A stretch of 64,000 nt of DNA, taken from contig NZ_PYAS01000011.1 in NCBI RefSeq assembly GCF_003014695.1, positions 186,001 through 250,000 on the forward strand, read 5' to 3'. The stretch is from Dyadobacter jiangsuensis. Lineage in GTDB: Bacteria > Bacteroidota > Bacteroidia > Cytophagales > Spirosomataceae. Positions 1-8,254 of the stretch are shown here, piece after piece; position 1 is the stretch's first letter; each line of letters starts with the position of its first letter. The translations under genes and the position numbers were made by a program. The notes under the pieces were generated by a model. The model did not search any database, was not told where the DNA came from, and was given only the letters and a program-made list of their open reading frames with translations.

Positions 1-909
1 ATTGCGTCCGAAGGACATGATGCCATCATTGACAAGCGGTTCGGGCTTTGCGGCTTGAAATCGGATAGCATCGGCGCGCAGGTGGCTGTTGTAGGGCAAA
101 TCGTCGATCAGACCGGTAATTTCATAAGGAGTCGGCTCGGAACTGAAAGTAGGAATGTCGTAGATGATCTTTCCAACCGGGTCCTGACCGGGAAATATCC
201 GGGCGGCATAGGCTCGTGTCACGAGCAAACTCCAATGCTTTTGCGTCGAATGTTTGAGACTTCCGGCGAGCAGCTTGATGTCCAATATGCGGCTGATCGA
301 CGTGTCGGCGGTCAGTAAATTGGTGCTGATGCCGTCGTTATCTTCCGGGCGGATTTTGAAATATTTCTCAAATGAATCTACCGTGGACCATGACTCAACT
401 TCCGCATAATTTTTCTCCAACTCCGGCGCGAGGCCAATCGGAGATGAAGAATTGCGTTCGGAAAGGTCTTTGCCCATTTTGTTCACCGTGACAATCCTGT
501 AAATATCATCCTTCCGGCTCCATTGCCGGTCGTACGAAAGGCTGTCGATCACCACGGTAGCCACCATCATACAGGCCCATAAGCCAATGGAAAGTCCGGT
601 CAAATGGATCAGCGAATAGCCGCTGTTTTTCAGCAGGACGCGCGAGCCTATTTTGAAATAATTGCGCAGCATATCGCGGCTGAATGCCGACGGCGTGCCG
701 TACGGGGATGGGTTTCTCCTCATAATCGAAGGGCGGCACAATGCGGCTACCTCGCGGAGGAAGAAGAAATTGGCCTTGCGTGTACCCGCGCGGCGATGGC
801 GCAAGGCGTAGCGTTCGTGCAGGTCGCCGAGGAGCTCTTCGCGCAGGTGCGGCGCACATATGCGGGTGGCGAGCTTGTCCAGCCAGCGGGGAGGAAGTGG
901 TGGTCGCAT
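1..909 (-). CDS. FtsX-type ABC transporter permease, 5' part (runs off left edge)
   Basis: The frame is open from an ATG at 909 to base 1, so only the first 303 codons are seen. The N-terminus (MRPPLPPRWLDKLATRIC, then LREELLGDLHERY near residues 23-36) matches the cytoplasmic prefix domain found in front of many Bacteroidota MacB/FtsX-like permeases. A membrane segment follows around residues 95-125 (SGYSLIHLTGLSIGLWACMM). After it comes the start of the extracytoplasmic MacB-like domain (DRQWSRKDDIYRIVTVN). Such proteins are usually about 800-900 residues, so most of the gene lies outside the window. It starts 3 bases after the PadR gene, so the two are very likely co-transcribed. Its substrate cannot be read from this part. 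The family call is firm. Confidence 0.85.
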   Translation of the reverse strand, partial: MRPPLPPRWLDKLATRICAPHLREELLGDLHERYALRHRRAGTRKANFFFLREVAALCRPSIMRRNPSPYGTPSAFSRDMLRNYFKIGSRVLLKNSGYSLIHLTGLSIGLWACMMVATVVIDSLSYDRQWSRKDDIYRIVTVNKMGKDLSERNSSSPIGLAPELEKNYAEVESWSTVDSFEKYFKIRPEDNDGISTNLLTADTSISRILDIKLLAGSLKHSTQKHWSLLVTRAYAARIFPGQDPVGKIIYDIPTFSSEPTPYEITGLIDDLPYNSHLRADAIRFQAAKPEPLVNDGIMSFGRN

Positions 910-912
910 AGG

Positions 913-1266
913 TCAGCTGTTTGAAAAGTCGAGGCCCATTTTGGATAGTTCGGAAGGGGTAATGCGGTTCCAGAGGCTATTGCGGACGGTGCGCGCCTCA
1001 TGGAGGACCTTTCCACCATAAGCGGTAACCGTAAACAGGCGCTTGCGACGTCCGCCGCGTTCCTGCGTGGCCTCGCCGAGGTGCGAGCTCAGGTAGCCCT
1101 TCTGTTCGAGCCGCTGCAACGCGGCATGTACGGCGCCGGTGCTCACAGTCTGCCCGGTTTCGCTTTCGAGTTCTTCGGCAATACTCACCGAGTAAGCTCC
1201 CGGCGCCAGCGCCGCCACGGCCAGTAATACGATTTCTTCAAATTCACCCAAATCGCTTCGTCTCAT
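913..1266 (-). CDS. PadR-family transcriptional regulator
   Basis: This 117-residue protein has the PadR winged-helix pattern: GEFEEIVLLAVAAL, then a recognition region with TVSTGAVHAALQRLEQKGY, then RGGRRKRLFTVTAYG. PadR proteins of this size bind as dimers upstream of their own operon and are often relieved by a ligand. Here the gene sits directly upstream of a prefix-domain FtsX permease with a 3-base gap. That pairing is common in Cytophagales and suggests control of that exporter. The start at 1266 fits the usual N-terminus; no other Met lies upstream in frame close by. Confidence 0.85.
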   Translation of the reverse strand: MRRSDLGEFEEIVLLAVAALAPGAYSVSIAEELESETGQTVSTGAVHAALQRLEQKGYLSSHLGEATQERGGRRKRLFTVTAYGGKVLHEARTVRNSLWNRITPSELSKMGLDFSNS

Positions 1267-1504
1267 AGGAATGTGTCCGGATTTATTTCATCTATTTCTG
1301 TATGTAAAATATCTTGCCAGACTTTGAAAACAGCGCCCACATTCAATTTACGGGGATTTTATGAGAAAGCCCTGTTCGTTTTTGAACAAAGATCGTCCGG
1401 TGCTGTACGGGGTTTAAAAAGTTATCAGCAAAATTGAATGCAATAGAATCAGCCAAGTTTTTCCTTTATCAGATTTCAAGCATTTACATCAAAATCATCA
1501 CACT

Positions 1505-2392
1505 ATGGCGAAGCTGAGTAAAATCACGGTGGATAATGTCGACATATCTATCACCACCATCAACGACAATGACTACATCTGCCTTACCGACATGGTAAAG
1601 GGGAAAGAGGATGCAGGCAGGGCAGCGGATGTTATCAAAAACTGGATCAGAAATCGTGCTACCATCGAATTTCTGGGAACCTGGGAAGTGATCTACAATC
1701 CTGATTTTAAAGTGGTCGAATTCGACCACTTTAGGCGAGAGGCCGGAGTCCCGACTTTTACAATGAGTGTTTCGAACTGGATTGAGAATACAAATGCGAT
1801 TGGGATGTTTTCTAAATCAGGCAGGTATGGAGGAACTTATGCGCATAAGGATATAGCATTCGAATTTGGGTCCGCGATTAATCCGATATTTAAGCTATAT
1901 GTAATCAGGGAATACCAGCGGCTTAAAGAGAGTGAAAATAACCGGTATGGATTAGAATGGAACGTAAAGCGTATTCTATCCAAAGCAAACTACCAAATAC
2001 ACACAACGGCGGTGCGGGATTACCTCATTCCGAAAGCCGGTTACTCGCAGGCGAAAGAATGGCTGCTTTACGCGGATGAGGCCGATTTGCTCAACCTCGT
2101 GCTGTTTCGTTGTACAGCCAAACAATGGCGCGACGCGAATCCCCAGCGCCATCTGGCCGGGGAGAATATCCGGGATATGGCTAGCATTAATGAACTAACC
2201 ATACTTTCAAATCTTGAAAACCTGAATTCTGTGTTAATTAAAACTGGGCTGGGCAAGCGGGAGCGCTTCAAAATATTGGACGAAACCTGTAATGACCAAC
2301 GTAAAACACTGGTGCAACTTGACATTGTAAAGCCCATAAAGAGGGAAAACGAATCCTCATTTTCAGATTTTGAAAATAAGGAACTCAAATAG
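1505..2392 (+). CDS. KilA-N domain protein
   Basis: This 295-residue protein has a KilA-N DNA-binding domain over roughly residues 10-130: DNDYICLTDMVKGKE, VIKNWIRNRATIEFLG, then NTNAIGMFSKSGRYGGTYAH and KDIAFEFGSAINPIFKLYVIREY. The C-terminal half is helical and lacks a motif I recognise. KilA-N proteins are widespread in phages and in bacterial accessory regions; most have unknown roles, and some act as antirepressors. The gene stands alone, on the opposite strand to both neighbours, which fits an acquired gene. Its coding sequence contains a perfect 26-bp palindrome (listed separately). The cellular role is unknown. Confidence 0.8.
   Translation: MAKLSKITVDNVDISITTINDNDYICLTDMVKGKEDAGRAADVIKNWIRNRATIEFLGTWEVIYNPDFKVVEFDHFRREAGVPTFTMSVSNWIENTNAIGMFSKSGRYGGTYAHKDIAFEFGSAINPIFKLYVIREYQRLKESENNRYGLEWNVKRILSKANYQIHTTAVRDYLIPKAGYSQAKEWLLYADEADLLNLVLFRCTAKQWRDANPQRHLAGENIRDMASINELTILSNLENLNSVLIKTGLGKRERFKILDETCNDQRKTLVQLDIVKPIKRENESSFSDFENKELK
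1708..1733. repeat. Perfect 26-bp palindrome inside the KilA-N gene
   Basis: The half-site TAAAGTGGTCGAA is followed directly by its exact reverse complement. It encodes KVVEFDHF in frame, so the mirror-image codons are reverse complements of each other. It could be a DNA-binding site or an RNA/DNA hairpin inside the gene. Confidence 0.9.
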
Positions 2393-2405
2393 GCGGCTAG
2401 CCGCC
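2392..2405. terminator. GC-rich palindrome between convergent genes, possible terminator
   Basis: GGCGGCTAGCCGCC directly follows the KilA-N stop codon and precedes the stop of the convergent glycerophosphodiesterase gene. The flanks (AAATA and TATTT) extend the symmetry. There is no strong T-run, so a terminator role is only a suggestion from its position. Confidence 0.35.
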
Positions 2406-2409
2406 GAAT

Positions 2410-3348
2410 CTATTTCTTCCCAAAAAACTTCTGTTTGGGACTTTTCTTCTGCGCGTATTCCATCACTGCTTCCGCGGCTTCGATCGGCAGATCTGATTCG
2501 AGAATGGACGCGCCGTCACGGGCGATGGCCAGGTAAGCCGCTTTACGTTCTTCGGCGGTTTTCAGTTTGTCGTAGGAAGATGCGGCTGAGATCATGCACA
2601 TCGTGCCTTTTTTGTTCAGTAATGCATATAATTCCTTGTTCTCGGGCTTCACATGCGGGCCTATGTAGGCGATCATCTGGGTGAAAGGCACACCGGCTTT
2701 TTCGTAATCCTCATACTCTTTCATGTTCCGGATGAATGCCGAGAATGTGTGGTTTTTGTTTTGGGATAAATAATAGGTCATTTCGGCGGCGCTGTGCACG
2801 GTGAGCATTACGAATGCATCTGCGTTGTGCTTTTTGATCAATGCGGCGGTCATGGCCAGAGGGACGTCCTTATGGTCGAGGTTGAGGACAGTTTTACCGC
2901 GCGCCCATTCGATCACCTCCGAAAGCGTCGGGATAGGAAAGTCGGTGACATTGCCCTCGGCGTCTTTGAGGCGGAATTTTTTGAGCTCTTCATAAGTGTA
3001 ATCCGATAGCTTACCCTTGCCTGTGGTGGTGCGGTCGAGGGTGGCGTCGTGCATGAGCACCATCACGCTGTCTTTGGTCAATCGCGGATCGATTTCGAAG
3101 AAAGCCGGGGTGTGCTTCAATGTATTTTCAAAAGTAGCAATGGAGTTTTCGGGAAAGCCCTTCACCATTCCGCCCCGGTGCCCGGCGATCAGGATCGGAT
3201 CGTTCCCGGTGAACTGGAAATAGGCATGCAAATCCTTTGCCGTTTTGATTTTCAGCACATTGAGCTTGCTCTGCGCGTGGCTGGTAAAATAGTTGCCAAG
3301 CGAAAGCAATGCAGTTAATATGAAGGGGTTAAGGAGTTTCTTTTTCAT
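2410..3348 (-). CDS. Secreted glycerophosphodiester phosphodiesterase family protein
   Basis: This 312-residue protein starts with a Sec signal peptide (MKKKLLNPFILTALLSLGNY to about SHAQ), so it acts in the periplasm or outside. The GDPD signature is clear: AGHRGGM with the catalytic His-Arg near residue 58, ENSIATFENTL, then EIDPRLTKDSVMVLMHD and ATLDRTTTGKG. The family hydrolyses glycerophosphodiesters to glycerol-3-phosphate and an alcohol using Ca2+ or Mg2+. It lies 13 bases downstream of the histidine phosphatase gene on the same strand and looks like the last gene of the sugar-alcohol cluster. A periplasmic phosphodiesterase there could release a polyol or glycerol phosphate, but this is inference. 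Confidence 0.88.
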   Translation of the reverse strand: MKKKLLNPFILTALLSLGNYFTSHAQSKLNVLKIKTAKDLHAYFQFTGNDPILIAGHRGGMVKGFPENSIATFENTLKHTPAFFEIDPRLTKDSVMVLMHDATLDRTTTGKGKLSDYTYEELKKFRLKDAEGNVTDFPIPTLSEVIEWARGKTVLNLDHKDVPLAMTAALIKKHNADAFVMLTVHSAAEMTYYLSQNKNHTFSAFIRNMKEYEDYEKAGVPFTQMIAYIGPHVKPENKELYALLNKKGTMCMISAASSYDKLKTAEERKAAYLAIARDGASILESDLPIEAAEAVMEYAQKKSPKQKFFGKK

Positions 3349-3361
3349 GATTATCTAAAAA

Positions 3362-3970
3362 TTAAGAGCGGCAATTGAGTTTTAAAAGACTGAATTCGCC
3401 TTGCGGGTCCAGACTGAACAAGGTAACCGAAGAGTTCTCCTGGACGATCTGCCGGTAGTTTTTGAGCGGCATACCCAGCTTCCAGGCCATGTAAAACCGG
3501 TTTACAGCATTATGTGCAACCACGAGCACGGTCCCGTCGGGATGTTTTTGTAATACCTCATTGAAGAAATCGTCGACGCGCGTCACGATCTCGACGGCCG
3601 TCTCGCCGGTACCACCCGCACGTGCGTAATCGGGTTCGTGCGCCCACGCATCCCAGAGCTTGGGGTTTTCGGCAATAAATTCCGCCCGCGTTTTGCCTTC
3701 CCATTCACCAAACGAGGCTTCAATCAGCCGCTGGTCGACGGTAATGCCCGGGTGATTGCCCGAGGCGATGGTGGCGGTGTGGTGTGCGCGTTGGAGCGGC
3801 GAGGTATACACGGCGTCGAACGCAATGCCTTTCAGCAATTTCGCCGCCAAATGCGCCTGTTCGAGGCCTTTTTCAGTCAGCCCGATGTCTGTCGCGCCGC
3901 AGTAGCGGTTGCCGTCGGCGTTCCAGAATGTTTCTCCGTGGCGGAGCAGATATATGTGAAGCATGGTCAA
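3362..3970 (-). CDS. Histidine phosphatase family protein
   Basis: This 202-residue cytoplasmic protein has the branch-1 histidine phosphatase motif LLRHGETFWN near residues 8-17. It also has SPLQRAHHTA, the acidic EASFGEWEGKT segment and the second catalytic His in VVAHNAVNRF. Relatives include phosphoglycerate mutase-like enzymes, CobC and fructose-2,6-bisphosphatases. Its first codons overlap the end of the upstream FGGY kinase by 4 bases (ATGA-type), which indicates translational coupling. A role in dephosphorylating a sugar phosphate made by the kinases is plausible but not shown. Confidence 0.87.
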   Translation of the reverse strand: MTMLHIYLLRHGETFWNADGNRYCGATDIGLTEKGLEQAHLAAKLLKGIAFDAVYTSPLQRAHHTATIASGNHPGITVDQRLIEASFGEWEGKTRAEFIAENPKLWDAWAHEPDYARAGGTGETAVEIVTRVDDFFNEVLQKHPDGTVLVVAHNAVNRFYMAWKLGMPLKNYRQIVQENSSVTLFSLDPQGEFSLLKLNCRS

Positions 3971-5424
3971 TGGATTACGGGCACAGGCCCTGCTATGAAA
4001 CCTTTTTCGGTTAAAGTATGGATAAAACTCCGGTATTGTTGTGTGTATGCGGCGACCAATGACGGTACGGGGCGGATCGTCTTCTCAATGCGTGTCATGG
4101 CTTGTGCAGCCTCGGTGAGTGTCCCGTAATGCGAACCTGCCGCGGCGACGATCGCGGCACCGGCGGCGCCGGTCACATTCCCGCATTTGTGTACGGGGCG
4201 GTTGAGCACATTGGCGCGGATGGTCAGCCAGACGTCGCTGTTGCTGCCGCCGCCGGCCGTGTATACTGCATTCACCTCCTCGCCGGAAACGCCTTCGATC
4301 ATTTCATAAGCATAGCGTTCCACAAATGCGACGCCTTCCATGTTTGCAGTGAATGTGCCCTCACGGCTGGCGTTTTCAGGTGCAAAACCCCGTGCCTGGG
4401 GCGCGATGAATGGAAAACGTTCCCCTTGTTGCAGCAAAGGATAGGCGATCAGGCCGGTGGGGATGAGGTTTGCGGCGGCCTCGGCTAATGCCGGAAGATC
4501 GTCCGCAAAGCCTGCCGAAACCCAGTCGGCACCGATATTCCCTGCGCCGCCGGGCATCCAGTAGCCTTCGGGGTGGCGGTGGCTGTATAAGCGGCCTTCC
4601 GGGTCGCGTACTTCGCGTGTGGTGACGCCCTTCACGACGAGCGTGGTGCCTATGGTGGTATTCCAATCTCCCGGTCGGACGGCACCGGAGGCTACCTGCG
4701 ATGCGCATCCGTCGGTCATGCCTGCTATGACCTGAATTTGCGCCAACCCGAGTTGCTCGCTGAGTACCGGCAGCAGACGGCCGACTGGCGTGCCCGACGG
4801 GACCACCCTTTGCAGCCATTCTTTCCGTAACGGCAAGTGCTCGGTGAGGTAAAGTGGCCATTCGCCGGTACCGACGTCAAATCCCGATTTCAATGCATTG
4901 GTATAATCGGTCGTAGCAAAGTCGCCGCAGAGTTTCCCGATGATAAAATCTGTCGCATGAATCCAGGTTTTGATATCCGCTGCTTTTTCGGTGAAATGGT
5001 TGGAATACCACACCATTTTGGACAAACCGCTGGACGCATTGAAACCCGTGTAGCCTTGCGGGTGACTGCGCTCAGCAATTTCCCGGCAATACTTTCCTTC
5101 CCCGGTAGGGCGGGTGTCGGAGTACATCAAAGCATTGTGCAGCGGCTCGTTATCCGCGTCCAGGGGAATGACGGTGCCGGATGTAGATGTAACGGATACT
5201 GCCTTGATGTCCTTCAAATCAATGACTTCGCGGACGGATATGAGCAGATTTTCCAGACAGGCCATGACCGATTCCCACCACAGCGCCGGCGATTGCTCCT
5301 CGCGCGAATGCGGCGTGAGCGGGAAGACCTTCTCGCTACTGCCCATCGTGCGGCCCGTTTCATCGAGCAGTATCACACGCACGCCCTGTGTTCCGACGTC
5401 GATTCCTATGAAATATGAATGCAT
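3967..5424 (-). CDS. FGGY-family carbohydrate kinase
   Basis: This 485-residue protein has the FGGY/actin-like ATPase layout. The first phosphate loop is GIDVGTQGVRV at residues 8-18, the ATP-binding region includes IGTTLVVKG, and the C-terminal loop AGGGSNSDVWLTIRANVLN is typical of xylulokinase/ribulokinase-type enzymes. The family phosphorylates open-chain sugars or polyols. It differs clearly from the second FGGY kinase upstream, so the pair probably has distinct substrates. It overlaps the downstream phosphatase by 4 bases and is separated from the upstream kinase by about 110 bases that contain a strong hairpin. The exact substrate cannot be read. Confidence 0.88.
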   Translation of the reverse strand: MHSYFIGIDVGTQGVRVILLDETGRTMGSSEKVFPLTPHSREEQSPALWWESVMACLENLLISVREVIDLKDIKAVSVTSTSGTVIPLDADNEPLHNALMYSDTRPTGEGKYCREIAERSHPQGYTGFNASSGLSKMVWYSNHFTEKAADIKTWIHATDFIIGKLCGDFATTDYTNALKSGFDVGTGEWPLYLTEHLPLRKEWLQRVVPSGTPVGRLLPVLSEQLGLAQIQVIAGMTDGCASQVASGAVRPGDWNTTIGTTLVVKGVTTREVRDPEGRLYSHRHPEGYWMPGGAGNIGADWVSAGFADDLPALAEAAANLIPTGLIAYPLLQQGERFPFIAPQARGFAPENASREGTFTANMEGVAFVERYAYEMIEGVSGEEVNAVYTAGGGSNSDVWLTIRANVLNRPVHKCGNVTGAAGAAIVAAAGSHYGTLTEAAQAMTRIEKTIRPVPSLVAAYTQQYRSFIHTLTEKGFIAGPVPVIH

Positions 5425-5460
5425 ATTTAATTCAATGTTTCGGTTGAAAATAGATTATTA

Positions 5461-5512
5461 CGGTGCGCTGCACCTCGCGATCTAACATTTCGGTGTCGGG
5501 TGCAGCGCACCG
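5461..5512. repeat. 14-bp perfect inverted repeat between the two kinase genes (REP-like hairpin)
   Basis: CGGTGCGCTGCACC at 5461-5474 is repeated in inverted form at 5499-5512 with a 24-base loop. It lies between two co-directional genes of one cluster. It could be a REP-like element, an mRNA-stabilising hairpin, or an attenuator that lowers expression of the distal genes. Confidence 0.8.
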
Positions 5513-5533
5513 AAAGATTGGTGTTGAATGAAA

Positions 5534-6985
5534 TTATTGGCGCGTAATCGATTTCAATGTGTTTCGTGCAGTTTTCCATTCATTGTACCATTCCTGATAA
5601 GTAACATCGCCATCCGGCTCCGTAACCTCTAACGTCTCCGGTGAATGGTTTGGAATACCCAATGCATTGTTGCAGATAGCTACCCCACCGGAGACCGAAG
5701 CCTGGCGGTAGTTGGTTCGTATGAGCACTTTTTTACCTAGTAAATTGGCGATAAACTGCCGCAGCAAGCCGCTTCGTACACCCCCGCCGCACATCCACAC
5801 ATAATCCTGCTCGTGGTTTGTTACTTCGCGGAGGACGTTATAGTTTTCCGAAATGCTGCAAGCAATATCCCAAAGCGTAGCCCACACGAAATGCGCCCTG
5901 CTAAGCTGGTGCGACACAGGTGTATTAAAAATGAACCCGCCACGGATCAACGGGGATTGCTCACCGGCGAGCAACGAGCCCAATGCACCCACGCAATGCG
6001 TATCACGGATGGCCGCTACCTCGGTTTCGATTAGCTCATAAGGCTCATTAGGATAGAAAATTTCTTTCAAACGCTGGTAATTCAGGCCGGTAACGCCTGC
6101 GTTGGCTTCGAGCAGGAATTTCGTATGATCGGTATGCCGGTTGGTCCAGGTGCGCTCCCGGGCATCGGTAATGTAATGGTCGGCTATTTTAATGATGGGT
6201 GTGGTGGTGCCCGAAACGATCACAATGTCTTCCACAGATGGTTCGATACTTAGGATCGCCAGTTGGGTATCCGAGCCGCCGACCACCACTTCGGCCGTAT
6301 CGGAAATACCGAGTTCGGTTGCAATATCGGGTTGTATTCTCCCTAAAATAGTCCCCGAGTGCACCAGTTGCGGCAGAAGCGAGGTGTCGAGCTGATATTT
6401 TGCACAAAGCTCTTGTGACCATTGTCCCTTCTCAACATCGTAGAGCAACGTTTCCGACGCTTGCGAATGCTCGTATCCCTGCACCCCACTAAACATATAT
6501 TGCGCCCAATCGCTGATGCTGAGGAATGTCGACACCTGCTGCCAGAGTTCCGGGCGCCGCTCACGGACCCCTACGAGTTTTAATGCTGAAAAAAGCGAAG
6601 TTGGGTAACGACCGGTTAGCTTGTAAACTTCGTGCTTGTCGGGGGTAATGTCCTCCCATTCGCGACCGCGGTGGTCTATGTTAGGCATGCCGATCAGCGA
6701 CTTCCCCGTTTTGTCGAGCGCCACAATGCCTTCGCGCTGGCTGGTAGCGGTGATGGCCGTGATGGTTACCTCGCCTGCTTGTGCCAATGCCGTTTTAGCA
6801 AGGCCTTTTATCTGTTCCCAAAGTGTATCGGGATCGAAAAAGATGGATTCGGGGTAATGCTCGTCTTTCTGGTAACGCATATCGCCGCTCGCCACGCCGA
6901 GGATCGTGCCGGTGGGGTTGGCGATGGCTACACGTACATTGCCTGTGCCGATGTCGGCTACCAGGTATGCCTGTTTCAAAGTCAT
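5534..6985 (-). CDS. FGGY-family carbohydrate kinase, LsrK-like subgroup
   Basis: This 483-residue protein has the N-terminal loop VADIGTGNVRVAI at residues 8-20. It also has ATSQREGIVALDKTG and IDHRGREWE, which recall the SxREGIV region of autoinducer-2 kinase LsrK. The ATP site has VSGTTTPI, and the C-terminal motif is CGGGVRSGLLRQFIANLLGK. FGGY kinases phosphorylate sugars, polyols or the AI-2 precursor. No other lsr gene is nearby, so AI-2 processing is unlikely. The polyol-permease-type carrier upstream favours a C4-C6 polyol or ketose. It starts 10 bases after the dehydrogenase stop, so the two are in one transcript. Confidence 0.85.
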   Translation of the reverse strand: MTLKQAYLVADIGTGNVRVAIANPTGTILGVASGDMRYQKDEHYPESIFFDPDTLWEQIKGLAKTALAQAGEVTITAITATSQREGIVALDKTGKSLIGMPNIDHRGREWEDITPDKHEVYKLTGRYPTSLFSALKLVGVRERRPELWQQVSTFLSISDWAQYMFSGVQGYEHSQASETLLYDVEKGQWSQELCAKYQLDTSLLPQLVHSGTILGRIQPDIATELGISDTAEVVVGGSDTQLAILSIEPSVEDIVIVSGTTTPIIKIADHYITDARERTWTNRHTDHTKFLLEANAGVTGLNYQRLKEIFYPNEPYELIETEVAAIRDTHCVGALGSLLAGEQSPLIRGGFIFNTPVSHQLSRAHFVWATLWDIACSISENYNVLREVTNHEQDYVWMCGGGVRSGLLRQFIANLLGKKVLIRTNYRQASVSGGVAICNNALGIPNHSPETLEVTEPDGDVTYQEWYNEWKTARNTLKSITRQ

Positions 6986-6995
6986 TGTTTTGGGA

Positions 6996-8000
6996 TTAAT
7001 GGGTTTTGACAGACAATACTTCGCGGTTCACCAACTGGCGGACGTTCCGGTTGCCTTCCACATAAAAGCTGCGGAGGGCCTTGTTCATAATGTCGGCGTG
7101 GTGATCTTCCACTTCGAAAGTAGCCCCGGCGATGTGTGGTGTGGCGAGTATATTTTTGTGATGGATCAATCTATAATCCAGTGCGTCAGGCGGTTCGTGG
7201 TCGAAAACATCCAGGATTGCACCGCGGATCGCATTGCTTTCTATGGCGGAAAGCAGCGCTTCGCGTTTCACAACCACCGCACGTGCCGTGTTCACGAAAA
7301 TCGCGTCCTTTTTCATTAACCCGATCAGCTCTTCCCCGATCATCCCCTCCGTTTCCTTGTTTACCGGTAAATGAATGGACACCACGTCTGATAGATGAAA
7401 TAGATCTTCCAGGCTGACCTTTTTGTAATCGGGATCATCGGAAGTAAAGAACGGATCGTAATACAGGATTTCGGCAGGGAAATGCCTCACGAGGTTTGCG
7501 ATCGTTTGCCCGACAGCCCCGAAACCAACCATCCCGATCGTCTTTCCTGCAATTTCATTCCCTTTGAACTGCAAATAGGAAGTATGCGCGCCGGCCTCCC
7601 AATGCTCTCCTTCGAGCCAGGCGATGCCTTCCAGGGTGTTGCGCATGAGGTTGATGAGGTTCGCGATGAACATTTCCGCCACTGCCTGTGCATTACGGGC
7701 AGGGGTATTGAAAACCGGGATGCCTTTGGCCGTAGCAGTCGCCACAGCCACATTGGAAGGCGTCCCGCGGCACACGCCGATAAACTGTAAATCCGGGAAC
7801 GCTTCGATTACCGCAGCCGTAACGTGATCGTGCTCGGTAATGAGGGCGCCGGCCGCGGTTTCAGTCAGCAATGCAATGAGCTCGGCCTCGTTATAGGCCC
7901 GCTCCTGCAACTTCCATGGCTTATAGATGATCTCTCCGAATTGTTCTTTTAACGCCTGCTGGGCCTTATCGTGGTAGGGGGCGGTGATTAGGATTTTCAT
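6996..8000 (-). CDS. D-isomer-specific 2-hydroxyacid dehydrogenase family protein
   Basis: This protein of about 334 residues has the Rossmann signature VGFGAVGQTIANLV and the catalytic trio: Arg in NTARAVVVKREAL, Glu in LDVFDHEPP and His in TPHIAGATFE. The family reduces 2-keto acids or oxidises D-2-hydroxy acids with NAD(P)H. I chose the ATG at 8000 (MKILITAPYHDKA) because homologues begin this way. The in-frame ATG at 8039 lies inside the 10-bp repeat array and would add 13 residues that look unrelated to the fold. It is the second gene of the cluster, between the transporter and the first kinase. Its substrate is unknown. Confidence 0.87.
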   Translation of the reverse strand: MKILITAPYHDKAQQALKEQFGEIIYKPWKLQERAYNEAELIALLTETAAGALITEHDHVTAAVIEAFPDLQFIGVCRGTPSNVAVATATAKGIPVFNTPARNAQAVAEMFIANLINLMRNTLEGIAWLEGEHWEAGAHTSYLQFKGNEIAGKTIGMVGFGAVGQTIANLVRHFPAEILYYDPFFTSDDPDYKKVSLEDLFHLSDVVSIHLPVNKETEGMIGEELIGLMKKDAIFVNTARAVVVKREALLSAIESNAIRGAILDVFDHEPPDALDYRLIHHKNILATPHIAGATFEVEDHHADIMNKALRSFYVEGNRNVRQLVNREVLSVKTH

Positions 8001-8030
8001 GTTTGGTGTCGATACGGTTCTTTGATGTAC

Positions 8031-8254
8031 GATGGTCATGTTGTCATTTGTGGTCAGGTTTTGTCATGTGTGGTCATGTGTGGTCATGAGTAGTCATGTG
8101 TGGTCAGGTTTTGTCATGTGTGGTCCGTTTTGTCAAGATTAGTCAGGCATATTCAGCATATCACAAGGAGAATCATGGCCATTCATGACAATACCTGACT
8201 AAAAATGACCACACATGACCACAAATGGCTATTCTTGACCACTCCTGACCATTT
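8031..8254. repeat. Array of 10-bp GTCA units with an inverted second arm (locus 1)
   Basis: From 8041 the sequence runs in strict 10-bp units of the form TNGTCA plus four variable bases, for example TGGTCATGTG, through about 8150. After a short centre the reverse-complement unit (NNNNTGACNA) repeats every 10 bp at 8186, 8196, 8206, 8216, 8226 (degenerate), 8236 and 8246. The right arm reaches into the transporter gene and supplies its last seven codons and its stop. The array fills the gap between two co-directional genes. A sister array is at 39511-39780. Confidence 0.92.

Noticed and set aside
506..859. 117-codon minus-strand frame inside the FtsX permease gene
   Set aside because: Arg/Pro-rich shadow of the real permease frame, which runs to the window edge.
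5534..6985. Autoinducer-2 kinase (LsrK) as a firm name
   Set aside because: The SxREGIV region is LsrK-like, but no lsr transporter, lsrF/G or lsrR is nearby and the context is a polyol carrier.
7998..8039. Upstream start of the dehydrogenase at 8039
   Set aside because: The ATG is part of the repeat array edge, and the added residues do not resemble the family N-terminus.
8031..8254. CRISPR array
   Set aside because: Units are 10 bp with 4-base variable parts and an inverted second arm; CRISPR repeats and spacers are 20-40 bp and there are no cas genes.
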